Assembly: GCF_030551255.1 (NCBI RefSeq)
Contig: NZ_CP130630.1
Location: forward strand, 11,159,001 to 11,223,000
Origin: Streptomyces sp. NL15-2K
GTDB lineage: Bacteria; Actinomycetota; Actinomycetes; Streptomycetales; Streptomycetaceae
DNA: 64,000 nt
Reading direction: 5' to 3'
Part shown: positions 36,062 to 45,209 of the stretch, in pieces
Layout of the letters: every line of letters begins with the position of its first letter
Numbering within the stretch: position 1 is the stretch's first letter
Translations under genes and position numbers: made by a program
Notes under the pieces: model-generated
Seen by the model: the letters and a program-made list of their open reading frames with translations, nothing else
Database searches by the model: none
Told to the model about the DNA's origin: nothing

Positions 36062-37434
36062 GGGGCGCCCTTGACGGTCTTGTCACCGCCCGCGGCGGCC
36101 TTCACGTCGCTGTCGTACGTGGCGGCGGCCTTGTCGACGGAAGCCTGGCCCGTGGTCACCGACTCCATGGCCTTCTGGATGGCGGTCGAGACCTGGTTGT
36201 AGGCGGGCAGGCCGGGCCGGTAGTGGGTGTACTTCACGAGTTCGGTGAAGAACTTGTTGGTCGGTACGGCGTTCAGGTACGCCGGGTCGGTGGCGGCGTC
36301 CGTGCGGACGGCGATGCCGGCGTTGATGGCGTTCCACTTCGAGTGGTTGGCCTTCGCCTGGACGGTCGTGAGGAACTTCCAGGCCAGGTCGGGGTTCTTG
36401 GCCTTGGCCGGGACCGACCAGGCCCAGCCGCCGGACATGCTGACCTTGCCGGGTGCCTGGCCGTTCTGGGTGGGCATCGCGGCGCTGCCTATCACCGTCT
36501 GCCACTGGCTCCACGGCTTGGAACTCGAGGGACCCCAGTTGTTGGGCATCCAGGAGCCGTCGATGTCCATCGCCAGCTTGCCCTGGGGGAACAGTTCGGT
36601 GCCGACGGTGGTGCCGAAGTTGGCGCCGAGGGCCTGCTGCACCGGCGGCCCGAGCTTCTCGCTGTACACGGTGTGGACGAAGTCCAGCGAGTCCTTGAAG
36701 GCCTTGCTGCCGACGACCCACTTCTTCTGGCCCGCGTCGTAGAGGGACTTGTCGCCCGGCGGGGTGCCGTACAGCAGCATCTCGAAGCCCTGCATGGAGG
36801 AGGCCTCGCCGCCCGCCGTGCCGGTGTAGAGGTTCATCGGGATGACGCCGGGCAGCTCGGCCTTGATCCTGCGAGCGGCGCTGAGGACGTCGTCCCAGGT
36901 CTTGGGCTGCCAGGGCACGGATATGCCGGCCTTCTCGAAGAGCTGCTTGTTGTACCAGATCCCGCGGGTGTCGGTGCCGTCCGGGACGCCGTACGTCTTG
37001 CCGTCCGAGGTGCCGCGCACCGCGGTCTTGGCGGCCGGGGCGAACTTCGACCAGTCGCTCCATTTGGCGAGATAGGCGTCGAGCGGTTTGAGGTAGCCGC
37101 TCGCGATGTCGGAGTTGATCAGAAAGGTGTCCTCGTAGACCAGGTCGGGAGCGGTCGCGGGGGACCGCATCATCAGCTGGATCTTGGTGTAGTAGTCGTT
37201 CTCCGAGGCGGTGACCGGGACGAGGGTCACCTTCGTGCCCGGGTTGGCCTTCGTGAACTGCTTCACCATCGAGGCGAGGAAGTCCGCGTGGAGCTTGTTG
37301 TTGCTGTCCAGGTTCTGCCAGTAGACGACCTTGATCGACTTGCTGGAGCTCCCTGAGGAGCCCGAACCACAGCCGGCGGCGACGAGGGCGGTGGCGGCGG
37401 TGAGGGCTGCGGCAGCGATGAGTCTCGAACGCAC
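36058..37434 (-). CDS. Extracellular sugar-binding lipoprotein of the ABC importer
   Basis: A 458-residue solute-binding protein. The signal peptide MRSRLIAAAALTAATALVAAGC ends at a lipobox Cys (about residue 22) followed by a Gly/Ser linker. The type I binding-protein body (IKVVYWQNLDSNNKLHADF, FTKANPGTKVTLVPV, GRLAMDIDG-like KLAMDIDGSWMPNN) belongs to the oligosaccharide-binding family 1. It is the first gene of the importer operon, under a promoter that carries a palindrome exactly between -35 and -10. The sugar is unknown. The linked mannosidase and arabinofuranosidase suggest a plant-derived oligosaccharide. Confidence 0.94.
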   Translation of the reverse strand: MRSRLIAAAALTAATALVAAGCGSGSSGSSSKSIKVVYWQNLDSNNKLHADFLASMVKQFTKANPGTKVTLVPVTASENDYYTKIQLMMRSPATAPDLVYEDTFLINSDIASGYLKPLDAYLAKWSDWSKFAPAAKTAVRGTSDGKTYGVPDGTDTRGIWYNKQLFEKAGISVPWQPKTWDDVLSAARRIKAELPGVIPMNLYTGTAGGEASSMQGFEMLLYGTPPGDKSLYDAGQKKWVVGSKAFKDSLDFVHTVYSEKLGPPVQQALGANFGTTVGTELFPQGKLAMDIDGSWMPNNWGPSSSKPWSQWQTVIGSAAMPTQNGQAPGKVSMSGGWAWSVPAKAKNPDLAWKFLTTVQAKANHSKWNAINAGIAVRTDAATDPAYLNAVPTNKFFTELVKYTHYRPGLPAYNQVSTAIQKAMESVTTGQASVDKAAATYDSDVKAAAGGDKTVKGAP

Positions 37435-37564
37435 AGTGGTGCCTCCGGAGTGCGAAACCTGAGGGAAAACCGCGACGAATCAGCGGGCTGCGGGCAGCTC
37501 GGACGAGGCGCTCCACTCGGCGCCACCCCGCGCGACCTGGCCTGTTCGGCCCGGCTTGGTGCGT

Positions 37565-37594
37565 CAGCTAAATCCAATTGATGGATTAAGTCAA
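37565..37594 (-). promoter_or_regulatory. Importer promoter with ROK-type operator in the spacer
   Basis: On the minus strand TTGACT (37594-37589) and TAGCTG (37570-37565) form a -35/-10 pair with an 18-bp spacer. The inverted repeat AATCCA-N5-TGGATT (37571-37587) fills this spacer. Protein bound there would block polymerase. The divergent ROK regulator is the obvious candidate. The rest of the 298-bp intergenic region (37435-37732) shows no gene. Confidence 0.65.
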
Positions 37595-37732
37595 CGCTTC
37601 TGCCGTGTAAACTTTGGTCATGAACTGCCCTCCGGCCCCGGCGCCGCGCCCCCGGGCACGCCGGTGCCGACCGGTGACCAGGGCAGACCAAGGCGGCAAC
37701 GGAAGGCATGAGGTGCGGTAGGTGACCGACAG

Positions 37733-38977
37733 GTGACGATGCTCGGTGGGACCAACCTGCCGCGGGTGGGCGGCTACAACCAGGCCGTCGTGCTGGACGC
37801 CATCCGGACCAGGGGCCCGGTGAGCCGGGTCGAACTGGCCACGCTCACCGGCCTGACCAACCAGACCGTCTCGAACGTCGTCCGCAAGCTCCTCGACGCC
37901 GGCCTGGTGACCGAGTCCGGCCACGCCCCCTCCAACGGCGGCAAGCGCCGCACCCTGCTGTCCCCCCGTCCCGACGGCGCCTACGCGCTCGGGGTCCACC
38001 TCGATCCCGACGCCGCCGTCATCGTCCTGGTCGACCTGGCCGGCGAGGCGGTCATGACCCGCCGGCTGCGGCTCACCATGCCGAGCGAGCCCGCCGACGT
38101 CGTGGACCGGGTGGCCCGCGCCGCCCTGCGGCTCGTCGACCGGTCCGCCGTGGACCCCGACCGGCTGCTGGGCCTGGGCGTCGCCGCGCCCGGTCCCATC
38201 GACGGTTCCACCGGCGCCGTCGTCTTCCCGCCGAACCTGCCCGGCTGGGACCGCGTGCCGCTGACGAAGATGTTCGCCGAGGCCACCGAGATGCCCGTCG
38301 CACTGGACAACGACGCCACCGCCGCCGCCATCGGCGAACGCTGGATCGGCGGCGAGGCCAGGGCGGGCAGCTTCCTGTTCGTCTACCTGGGCACCGGCGT
38401 CGGTGCCGGCATCGTCCTCAACAACACCGTGCTGCACGGCGATTCGGGCAATGCCGGGGAGTTCGGCCACATGGCCGTCGAACCGGGCGACCGGGCCTGC
38501 CACTGCGGCAGCATGAGCTGCCTCGGCCCGTACTGCAGCCCGGCCGCGATCATCGACGACCTGCTGCGCCGCCACGGACGGACCGTGGCCGACCGCATCG
38601 GCCTGAGCTGCACGCCCGAAGATCGCCACGAGGACTGGCGACGCCTGCGCCGGGCCGCCCGCAGCGGCGACCCGGACGCCCGCGACGTCGTACGCCACGC
38701 CGCCCGCCGCATCGGCCAGGCCGTCCGGGGCGCCGCCAGCCTGCTCGACGTCAGCCGTGTCGTCCTCGGCGGCGAGGCGCTGCGGGGCATCGAGCCCCTC
38801 CTGTGCGAGGAGATCGACGCGGCCGTCAACAGCACGTCCGTCGCCCGCGCCATCCGCCCCCTCGCGATCGAGCAGAGCGTCATCGGTGAGACCGTCGGCG
38901 CGGTCGGTGCCGCGTCACTCGTGCTGCACGGCAACTACACGCCCGGCTGGCGCATGCTCACCGACGCCTCCGGCTGA
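37733..38977 (+). CDS. ROK family transcriptional regulator
   Basis: A 414-residue XylR/NagC-type repressor. The N-terminal winged HTH is VSRVELATLTGLTNQTVSNVVRKLLDAGLVTESGH. The ROK domain has LGVAAPGPID, ALDNDATAAAIGERWIGG, FVYLGTGVGAGIVLN, GEFGHMAVEPG and the zinc Cys cluster CHCGSMSCLGPYCS. It lacks strong kinase features and is a regulator. Starts at GTG 37733 and ATG 37739 are both possible. It is divergent from the sugar importer, whose promoter holds its probable operator. Confidence 0.94.
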   Translation: MTMLGGTNLPRVGGYNQAVVLDAIRTRGPVSRVELATLTGLTNQTVSNVVRKLLDAGLVTESGHAPSNGGKRRTLLSPRPDGAYALGVHLDPDAAVIVLVDLAGEAVMTRRLRLTMPSEPADVVDRVARAALRLVDRSAVDPDRLLGLGVAAPGPIDGSTGAVVFPPNLPGWDRVPLTKMFAEATEMPVALDNDATAAAIGERWIGGEARAGSFLFVYLGTGVGAGIVLNNTVLHGDSGNAGEFGHMAVEPGDRACHCGSMSCLGPYCSPAAIIDDLLRRHGRTVADRIGLSCTPEDRHEDWRRLRRAARSGDPDARDVVRHAARRIGQAVRGAASLLDVSRVVLGGEALRGIEPLLCEEIDAAVNSTSVARAIRPLAIEQSVIGETVGAVGAASLVLHGNYTPGWRMLTDASG

Positions 38978-39182
38978 ACGCCGGGCGGGGAATCTCGCAG
39001 AGCTCGCCGGTTCGGCGTAGCTGGGCCTGGTGCCGGGCGGCGAGCGGCTGCCCGCCGCCGGCTCGCCTCACTGGCCGTCAAGGGCCGGCTGGTGGAGGTC
39101 GAGGTCACCGTGGCGTACGCAAGCCGGCAAGCCGTGACCTGAACCTGCGCAGGAAAGCCGACCGGTCGGGACCGGCCGAGAG
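38978..39182. other. Intergenic region without a recognisable gene
   Basis: About 200 bp between the convergent ROK and phosphodiesterase genes (before the hairpin). A short open stretch ending at 39142 reads GRLVEVEVTVAYAS, which could be a gene remnant, but it has no start, no ribosome site and no length. I see no other feature. Confidence 0.5.
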
Positions 39183-39222
39183 GTGACGGGGCGGGGTCCG
39201 GCATAGGGCGGCGCCCCGTCAC
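39183..39222. terminator. Strong hairpin between convergent genes
   Basis: GTGACGGGGCG (39183-39193) pairs perfectly with CGCCCCGTCAC (39212-39222) around an 18-base loop. It lies 11 bp past the phosphodiesterase stop and about 205 bp past the ROK stop and could act in both directions. Confidence 0.65.
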
Positions 39223-39232
39223 GTCGTCGGCG

Positions 39233-40309
39233 TCAGCGGGGGTGAAAAGGCTTGGGCAGGCGCATGCCGCGGTCGGCCATGATCTGCCGGACGCGGTCGG
39301 GGTAGTTGGTGATGATGCCGTCGACGCCCAGGTCCATGAGCGCCTCGACGGTGGCCGGATCGTCGCAGGTCCACGGGATGACCTTCAGGCCCCTGGCGTG
39401 TGCCTCGGAGATCATCTTCCGGTCGGGGTAGAAACGGAAGCCGGGATCGCCGACCTTGCCGCTCTGCGGGAAGCCGTAGTTGGGGGAGAGGGCCCTGACG
39501 CCGGGGACGGTGGCGGCCGCCCTGACGAAGTCGCCGCCGTAGTCGTCGGCGTCGATCCCGCCCAGCCACGGGGAGGCGCCGGCCTTGCCGACCTGAAGGA
39601 AGTCGTAGTTCGTGAGGGCGACCAGCGGCCACTTGGGGGCCAGCTTGTGCATCGCCTTCAACGCGCCCCAGTCGAAGGACTGGATGGTGACCTGGTCCTG
39701 GATGCCCGACGCGCGGATCTCCTCGTGGACCCGGCGTACGAACAGCTCACGTGGTGCGGTCTGTTCGGGCGCGCCCGCCTCGACCTTCGTCTCGATGTTC
39801 AGTTTCACCTGCTTGGCGCGGTAGCTCTTGACCAGGTTCAGGACGTCCTTCAGCTCGGCCGTCCGGAAACCCTTGATCACCTCCTGCTCGGGGAAGCCGG
39901 GCAGTTGCTGGTAACCGCAGTCCATCGTCTTGACCTGAGCCAGCGTCAGATCCTTGATGTACTTTCCGACGTACGGGTACATCGGGTCGCCCGGCGTGAC
40001 CGGTGCCGTGTCACGGCACTTCTGGGCGCTGACCTGCCGGTCGTGGGTGACGACGACCTTCTCGTCCTTGGTGATCTGGGTGTCCAGCTCCAGGGTGGAC
40101 ACCCCGAGCCGCATCGCCTTGCCGAATCCCTCGAGGGACTCCTCGGTCGTCATGCCGATGCCGCCGCGGTGGGCCTGCAGATCGAAGTGGGCCTTCCGGG
40201 GCGGCATGCCAAGGCCGTCGTACGTCGTCGCGTGAGCGGTCGCCGGAAGGGCGGACAGCGTGAACACCGGGGCCAGCGCCAGGCCGGCGAGGACATGCCT
40301 TGAGGACAT
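39233..40309 (-). CDS. Secreted glycerophosphodiester phosphodiesterase
   Basis: A 358-residue GDPD. It begins with a Sec signal peptide (MSSRHVLAGLALAPVFTL, cleavage near ATAHA) and then the catalytic barrel: FDLQAHRGGIG, TEESLEGFGKAMRLGVSTLELDTQITKDEKVVVTHD with the His pair and metal acids, and a C-terminal VDGIITNYPDRV. ATG 40309 is chosen over 40324 because GAGG lies six bases before it and the signal peptide then has normal shape. It releases glycerol-3-phosphate from deacylated phospholipids or teichoic acids outside the cell, typical of phosphate scavenging. Confidence 0.93.
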   Translation of the reverse strand: MSSRHVLAGLALAPVFTLSALPATAHATTYDGLGMPPRKAHFDLQAHRGGIGMTTEESLEGFGKAMRLGVSTLELDTQITKDEKVVVTHDRQVSAQKCRDTAPVTPGDPMYPYVGKYIKDLTLAQVKTMDCGYQQLPGFPEQEVIKGFRTAELKDVLNLVKSYRAKQVKLNIETKVEAGAPEQTAPRELFVRRVHEEIRASGIQDQVTIQSFDWGALKAMHKLAPKWPLVALTNYDFLQVGKAGASPWLGGIDADDYGGDFVRAAATVPGVRALSPNYGFPQSGKVGDPGFRFYPDRKMISEAHARGLKVIPWTCDDPATVEALMDLGVDGIITNYPDRVRQIMADRGMRLPKPFHPR

Positions 40310-40540
40310 CGACACCTCACTCATGGGGAGTTGGGACGACCCCTGACGCTAGTTCGGCCTCGGACGGGTTCAACCGCCTGGACATGATGAGGCCGTGAAT
40401 GTCGGCAGAACGCCTCTCGGAACCAGGCCGGGCAGGCCGCCGACCCGCTGTTCGTTCGGTACGCCGGACACACGATTTCTTCACATAAATGAGTGCGGTG
40501 AGGTATCTGAAGATTAAAATGATGGGCGTAGGGTCCGATC
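40310..40540 (+). promoter_or_regulatory. AT-rich divergent promoter region of the Ebo operon
   Basis: Between the phosphodiesterase gene and the prenyltransferase gene. Bases 40480-40530 are unusually A/T-rich for this genome, with TATCTG and GATTAAAAT elements about 20 bp before ATG 40541. The promoter is inferred from composition and position. I found no convincing palindrome. Confidence 0.4.
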
Positions 40541-41440
40541 ATGCACGGCCCGAACGACTCCCGTCCTTCACCTCGCCTCGCCGACCTGGCGAACCTGGTC
40601 CGCCTGCCCGCGGCGCTCAGCGTGCCCGGTGACATCCTCGCCGGTGCCGTCGCGAGTGCCGGGAAACCCCGGCCCCGTATCGTCGCCACGATGGCGTCGT
40701 CCGTCGCCCTCTACTGGGCCGGAATGGCGCTCAACGACTACGCGGACGCGACCGTCGACGCGGTGGAGCGCCCCGAACGCCCCCTGCCCTCCGGCCGCGT
40801 GGCCCGCAGCACCGCGCTGGCGACCGCCTGCGGGCTCACCGCCGCAGGCCTGGGCCTCGCCGCCCTGGCCGGCGGGCGGCGCGCACTCGGCGTGGCGCTG
40901 CCGCTGACCGGACTGGTCTGGGCGTACGACCTGCGCCTGAAGTCCACCCCCGCCGGTCCCGCCGCCATGGCGGGCGCACGGACGCTGAACGTGCTGGCCG
41001 GAGCGGAGCCCGGGCACCGGGCGTCCGCGCTGCCGGCCGCCCTGCTGGTCGGCGCGCACACCTACACCGTCACGGCGCTGAGCCGCCACGAGGTGTCCGG
41101 CGCGCCGCGCGCGCTGCCCGCCGTCACACTGGCCGGCAGCACCGCGACCGCCCTGGCCGCCGCGGCACTTCCCGGCGTACGACGGCGGCGGGGGACGGCA
41201 CGGATCGGCGCGGCCGTCGGCGCGCTCGGCTACCTCGCCTCGTACGGCACGGCGCAGGCGCGCGCGGCGCGGGAGCCGTCCGCGGCGAACGTCCGCACTG
41301 CCGTCGGCACCGGGATCATGTCGCTGATGCCCCTTCAGGCGGCGCTCACCGCGGGCGGCGGGGGAACGGGCCTGGCCGGTGTCCTGGCTGTGGCGCACCC
41401 GCTGGCGAGAAGACTCGCCCGGAAGGTGTCGCCCACATGA
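40541..41440 (+). CDS. UbiA-family prenyltransferase (SCO3242/EboC type)
   Basis: A 299-residue membrane prenyltransferase with about eight hydrophobic helices. The first Asp-rich motif is ALNDYADATVDAVERPERPLPSGRV, which chelates the Mg-prenyl diphosphate. The second is AYDLRLKSTPAG, weaker than usual. In Ebo clusters the UbiA protein is EboC. It is the first gene of a six-gene plus-strand operon, and its stop overlaps the epimerase start (ATGA). It is expected to prenylate an unknown small molecule in the membrane. Confidence 0.88.
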   Translation: MHGPNDSRPSPRLADLANLVRLPAALSVPGDILAGAVASAGKPRPRIVATMASSVALYWAGMALNDYADATVDAVERPERPLPSGRVARSTALATACGLTAAGLGLAALAGGRRALGVALPLTGLVWAYDLRLKSTPAGPAAMAGARTLNVLAGAEPGHRASALPAALLVGAHTYTVTALSRHEVSGAPRALPAVTLAGSTATALAAAALPGVRRRRGTARIGAAVGALGYLASYGTAQARAAREPSAANVRTAVGTGIMSLMPLQAALTAGGGGTGLAGVLAVAHPLARRLARKVSPT

Positions 41441-42312
41441 CCCCGAGCCACGGGCCCGCGATACCTGAGTCCGTGAGCCGGCTGCGGTTCGGCTTCGGGA
41501 CCAACGGATTCGCCCACCACCGGCTCGACGACGTGCTGACCGTGCTCGCCGACCTGGGCTACGACTCCGTCGGCCTCACCCTCGACCACGGCCACCTCGA
41601 CCCCTACGCCGCCGACCTGCCCCGGCAAGTCGCCCACTTAGCGCGGCGGCTGGACCGGCTGGGCCTGGCCGTCATGGTGGAGACCGGATCGCCGTACCTG
41701 CTGGATCCGTGGCGCAAACACATCCCCACCCTGATGTCGGCTCAAGGCGCCGAACGGCGTGTCGACCTGCTGGCGCGCGCGGTGCGCGTCGCGGCCGACC
41801 TGGGCGCCCCGGCCGTCCACCTGTGCAGCGGACCGGCGCCGGAGTCCATGCCCGAGGAGGAGGCCTGGAAGCGGCTGGCCGCGGGCTGTGAAGAGGTCCT
41901 GGGCATCGCCCGTGAGCACGGCGTGGCCCTGGGGTTCGAGCCCGAGCCGTACATGTTCGTCGACACCGTGCAGCGGGTTATGGACCTGCGGCACCGGCTC
42001 GGCGACCCCGACCTGTTCGGCATCACGCTCGACATCGGCCACGCCCACTGCGTCGAGGAGCTGCCCCTGCTCGACTGCGTCGGGCTGGCGGCGCCGCATC
42101 TGGTGAACGTGCAGATCGAGGACATGAAGCGCGGTGTGCACGAGCACCTCGGATTCGGTGCGGGCGAGATCGACTTCCCGCCCGTCCTGGCCGCCCTGAA
42201 GGCCTCCGGCTACCAGGGACCGGTCTCGGTGGAGATCCAGGGCGCGTCCCTGAACGCCCCCGAAGTCGCCCACCGCTCCCTGGAGTTCCTGAAGGCCGCC
42301 GAGCCCTGCTGA
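41437..42312 (+). CDS. Sugar phosphate isomerase/epimerase (TIM barrel)
   Basis: A 291-residue xylose-isomerase-like TIM barrel. SRLRFGFGTNGFAHHRLDDVLTVLADLGYDSVGLTLDHGHLD opens the barrel. Metal ligands are plausible in LGFEPEPYMF, TLDIGHAHCVEE and VEIQGA. It resembles hydroxypyruvate isomerase and inositol-catabolism epimerases, but the partner genes are Ebo genes, so it probably modifies a sugar-like intermediate of that system. It overlaps the prenyltransferase stop, and a 98-bp gap separates it from eboA. Confidence 0.88.
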   Translation: MTPSHGPAIPESVSRLRFGFGTNGFAHHRLDDVLTVLADLGYDSVGLTLDHGHLDPYAADLPRQVAHLARRLDRLGLAVMVETGSPYLLDPWRKHIPTLMSAQGAERRVDLLARAVRVAADLGAPAVHLCSGPAPESMPEEEAWKRLAAGCEEVLGIAREHGVALGFEPEPYMFVDTVQRVMDLRHRLGDPDLFGITLDIGHAHCVEELPLLDCVGLAAPHLVNVQIEDMKRGVHEHLGFGAGEIDFPPVLAALKASGYQGPVSVEIQGASLNAPEVAHRSLEFLKAAEPC

Positions 42313-42410
42313 CGCAGAAACGTTCAGGCATCCCGATTCCGCGGAGCATCACCCACCCCTACCCCCGTACGGCCGTCGCCGTACGCGCATCCGAACAGGA
42401 GGTATGCGCG

Positions 42411-43142
42411 TTGGACCCACGCATCCATACCGCCCTCGACCGGCAACTCACCCCCGAGGCACAAGACTGGCTGGCCGATGCCGTCGCCCGCGCAGGCCAG
42501 GATCCGGCAGCCGTGCGCACCGTCTTCCCGGCCGTCGGCCGGCGCTGCGGGCGCGGACCACTCGTCGCCGGCTGGACCGTGGCGGATGCCGCCCGCGCCC
42601 GGCTGCTCGCCGCCCTGCCGCTGCGCGGAGCAGCGCTCGCCGAGGAGATCACCGCCCTCCACCGGTACGGCGACGCCGCCGAGCAGCGGGCGGTGCTGCG
42701 GTCGCTGGCCCTGCTGGAGGACACGGACGCCTCGTTCGCCGACCTCGGACTGCCCCTCGTGCGCGCGGCGCTGCGGGGCAACGACACGGACCTGATCGAG
42801 GCGGCCCTCGGCCCGTACGCCGCACGCCACCTGGACTACGACGGCTACCGCCACGCCGTACTGAAGTGCGTCTTCTGCGGCATTCCCCTCGACCGGGTCG
42901 CAGGCCTCCAGGAGCGTGCGGACCGCGAACTCGCCCGCATGCTGGCCGACTTCGCCCACGAGCGGGTCGCCGCCGGCCGTGACGTCCCCGCCGACGTCTG
43001 GCCGGTCGTGCGCGCCTACCCCGGCACGCTGGAGGCCTCCGGGCTGCCCGCGGAAACCGACTCACCCGTGCCCGACCGCCGCGCCGCCGCCGCACGGGCC
43101 CTCGCCGCCTACTCTGCCACCGCGCCCGCAGGAGCCGCATGA
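42411..43142 (+). CDS. eboA: EboA domain protein
   Basis: A 243-residue protein of the EboA family, helical and without signal peptide or membrane segment. Family features are RGPLVAGWTVADAARARLLAALP, a HEAT-like run around residues 75-110 (AEQRAVLRSLALLED), and NDTDLIEAALGPYAARHLDYDGYRHAVLKCVFCGIPLDRVAGL. The start is TTG 42411, because a perfect AGGAGGT stands eight bases before it. The ATG at 42404 is in another frame. The stop overlaps the TatD gene. EboA is part of a gene set required in cyanobacteria for moving a scytonemin precursor to the periplasm. Its biochemistry is unknown. Confidence 0.88.
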   Translation: MDPRIHTALDRQLTPEAQDWLADAVARAGQDPAAVRTVFPAVGRRCGRGPLVAGWTVADAARARLLAALPLRGAALAEEITALHRYGDAAEQRAVLRSLALLEDTDASFADLGLPLVRAALRGNDTDLIEAALGPYAARHLDYDGYRHAVLKCVFCGIPLDRVAGLQERADRELARMLADFAHERVAAGRDVPADVWPVVRAYPGTLEASGLPAETDSPVPDRRAAAARALAAYSATAPAGAA

Positions 43143-44011
43143 TGCGTATCTTCGACCCCCACATCCACATGACCTCCCGCACCACGGACGACTACGAGGC
43201 GATGTACGCGGCCGGCATACGGGCGGTCGTCGAGCCGTCGTTCTGGCTCGGCCAGCCGCGCACCTCCGTGGACAGCTTCACCGACTACTTCGACGCGCTG
43301 CTCGGCTGGGAGCCGTACCGCGCCGCGCAGTTCGGCATCCAGCACCGCTGCACCATCGCCCTCAACCCGAAGGAGGCGAACGACCCGCGCTGCGCCGGTG
43401 TGCTGGACGTACTGCCGCGCTACCTGGCCAAGGACCGGGTCGTGGCCGTCGGCGAGATCGGCTACGACTCCATGACCCCCGAGGAGGACGAGGCACTGGC
43501 CCACCAGCTCGAACTCGCCGTCGAGCACGAGCTGCCGGTGCTGGTCCACACCCCGCACCGCGACAAGGCCGTCGGCACCCGCCGCACCCTCGACGTGGTC
43601 CGCGAGTCCGGCATCCCGCCCGAGCTCGTCCTCGTCGACCACCTCAACGAACTCACCGTGGCCATGGTCGCCGACAGCGGCTGCTGGATGGGCTTCTCCA
43701 TCTACCCGCACACCAAACTGACCGAGGACCGCATGGTGCGGATCCTCCAGGAACACGGCACCGAGCGGATGCTCGTCAACTCGGCCGCCGACTGGGGCCG
43801 CAGCGACCCACTCAAGACCCGCAAGACCGCCGACGCGATGATCGCCGCCGGCTTCGACGACGACACCGTCGACCAGGTCATGTGGCGCAACCCGGTGGCC
43901 TTCTACGGGCAGAGCGGCCGACTGGACCTCGAGGACGTCAAGCCGGAGGACACCGAGCCCGACGGCACGGCCCTGTTCGAGGGCAACTCGATCAAGCGCG
44001 GCGGAGAGTGA
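43139..44011 (+). CDS. TatD family metal hydrolase (EboB type)
   Basis: A 290-residue amidohydrolase-fold protein. MRIFDPHIHMTSRTTDDY carries the metal-binding HxH, and VVAVGEIGYDSMTPEEDEAL, VLVHTPHRDK and LVDHLNELT follow, with LVNSAADWG replacing the final TDAP-type Asp motif of DNA-repair TatD. It is therefore a divergent branch, as in Ebo clusters. Two adjacent ATGs (43139, 43142) are possible, with AGGAG just before them. It overlaps eboA by four bases. Confidence 0.88.
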   Translation: MMRIFDPHIHMTSRTTDDYEAMYAAGIRAVVEPSFWLGQPRTSVDSFTDYFDALLGWEPYRAAQFGIQHRCTIALNPKEANDPRCAGVLDVLPRYLAKDRVVAVGEIGYDSMTPEEDEALAHQLELAVEHELPVLVHTPHRDKAVGTRRTLDVVRESGIPPELVLVDHLNELTVAMVADSGCWMGFSIYPHTKLTEDRMVRILQEHGTERMLVNSAADWGRSDPLKTRKTADAMIAAGFDDDTVDQVMWRNPVAFYGQSGRLDLEDVKPEDTEPDGTALFEGNSIKRGGE

Positions 44012-44018
44012 CCCCGTA

Positions 44019-45209
44019 GTGCGCTTCCGACACCCCGACGGTACGACCGTCCACCTCGCCTACTGCAGCAACGTCCACCAGGCCGAGGACCTCGACGGAG
44101 TGGTGGACCAGCTCGCCGCCTACGCCGAGCCCGTACGGGAAACACTCGGCGCCGACTTGCTCGGCATCGGCCTCTGGCTGGCCCGGGACGTGGTCACCGA
44201 ACTGTCCGCCCGCCCCGACGCCGTACTCCGCCTGCGCGCAGAACTGACCGCACGCGGCCTGGAGACCGTCACCCTCAACGCCTTCCCCTACGGCGGATTC
44301 CACCGCGAGGTCGTCAAGAAGGACGTCTACCTGCCCGACTGGACCGACCCCGCCCGCCTGCACTACACCGTCGACTGCGCCCGGGTCCTCGCCGGACTGC
44401 TGCCCGACGACGCGCTGCGCGGCAGCGTCTCGACCCTGCCCCTGGCCTGGCGTACCCCGTGGGCGGCGGACGCCCGGGACACGGCCCGACGGGCCCTGGA
44501 CCGACTGGCGGCGGAACTGGCCGACGTGGAGCGTGAGACGGGCCGTACGATCCGCGTCGGCTTCGAGCCGGAACCCGGATGCGCGGTGGAGAACACCGTC
44601 CAGGCGGCCCGGGAACTCGGGGGAGTGGACCCCGAGCGGCTCGGGATCTGCCTGGACACCTGCCATCTCGCCGTGCAGTTCGAGGAACCGGCGCCCGCAC
44701 TGCGCCGCCTCGCCGACGCGGGCCTGCCGGTCGTGAAGGTGCAGGCGTCCAGCGCCCTCCAGGCCGACGACCCCGCCGACCCGGAGGCGCGCCGCGCGCT
44801 GGCCCGGTTCGCCGAACCCCGCTTCCTGCACCAGACCCGGACGGCCCCCGACGGGGCCGTCACCGGCGTGGACGACCTCCCGGACGCCCTGGCCGGAGGC
44901 CTGGACGCGGGCTCCGCCTGGCGGGTCCACTTCCATGCCCCGCTGCACGCAGAGCCCGAACCGCCACTGCGCACCACCGCGGACGAACTGACCACCGCCC
45001 TGGGCGAGTTGCTGGGCGGCCCGCAGGCCCTCTGCGACCACGTCGAGGTCGAGACCTACACCTGGTCGGTCCTGCCCGAACACCTGCGGCCCAGCGACCG
45101 CGAGGGCCTCGTCGCGGGCCTGGCCGCCGAACTGACCTGGACCCGCGACCGGTTCGAGGAACTCGGCCTCACCCAAGAAACACTCCTGCGAAGGGAACCC
45201 ATCTCATGA
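44019..45209 (+). CDS. eboE: Metabolite traffic protein EboE (TIM barrel)
   Basis: A 396-residue xylose-isomerase-like TIM-barrel protein. The EboE-type start FRHPDGTTVHLAYCSNVHQAEDLDGVVDQL, TVTLNAFPYGGFHREVVKKDVYLPDW, RVGFEPEPGCAVENTVQA, LGICLDTCHLAVQFE and VHFHAPLHAEPEPPLRTT (metal-type His/Glu residues) are clear. GTG 44019 is seven bases after the TatD stop. It works with EboA, EboB and EboC in a pathway whose substrate in Streptomyces has not been identified. The stop overlaps the next gene by ATGA. Confidence 0.92.
   Translation: MRFRHPDGTTVHLAYCSNVHQAEDLDGVVDQLAAYAEPVRETLGADLLGIGLWLARDVVTELSARPDAVLRLRAELTARGLETVTLNAFPYGGFHREVVKKDVYLPDWTDPARLHYTVDCARVLAGLLPDDALRGSVSTLPLAWRTPWAADARDTARRALDRLAAELADVERETGRTIRVGFEPEPGCAVENTVQAARELGGVDPERLGICLDTCHLAVQFEEPAPALRRLADAGLPVVKVQASSALQADDPADPEARRALARFAEPRFLHQTRTAPDGAVTGVDDLPDALAGGLDAGSAWRVHFHAPLHAEPEPPLRTTADELTTALGELLGGPQALCDHVEVETYTWSVLPEHLRPSDREGLVAGLAAELTWTRDRFEELGLTQETLLRREPIS

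Noticed and set aside
38978..39182. Short open stretch reading GRLVEVEVTVAYAS, possibly a RidA-like remnant
   Set aside because: No start codon, ribosome site or sufficient length. The similarity is to a few residues only.
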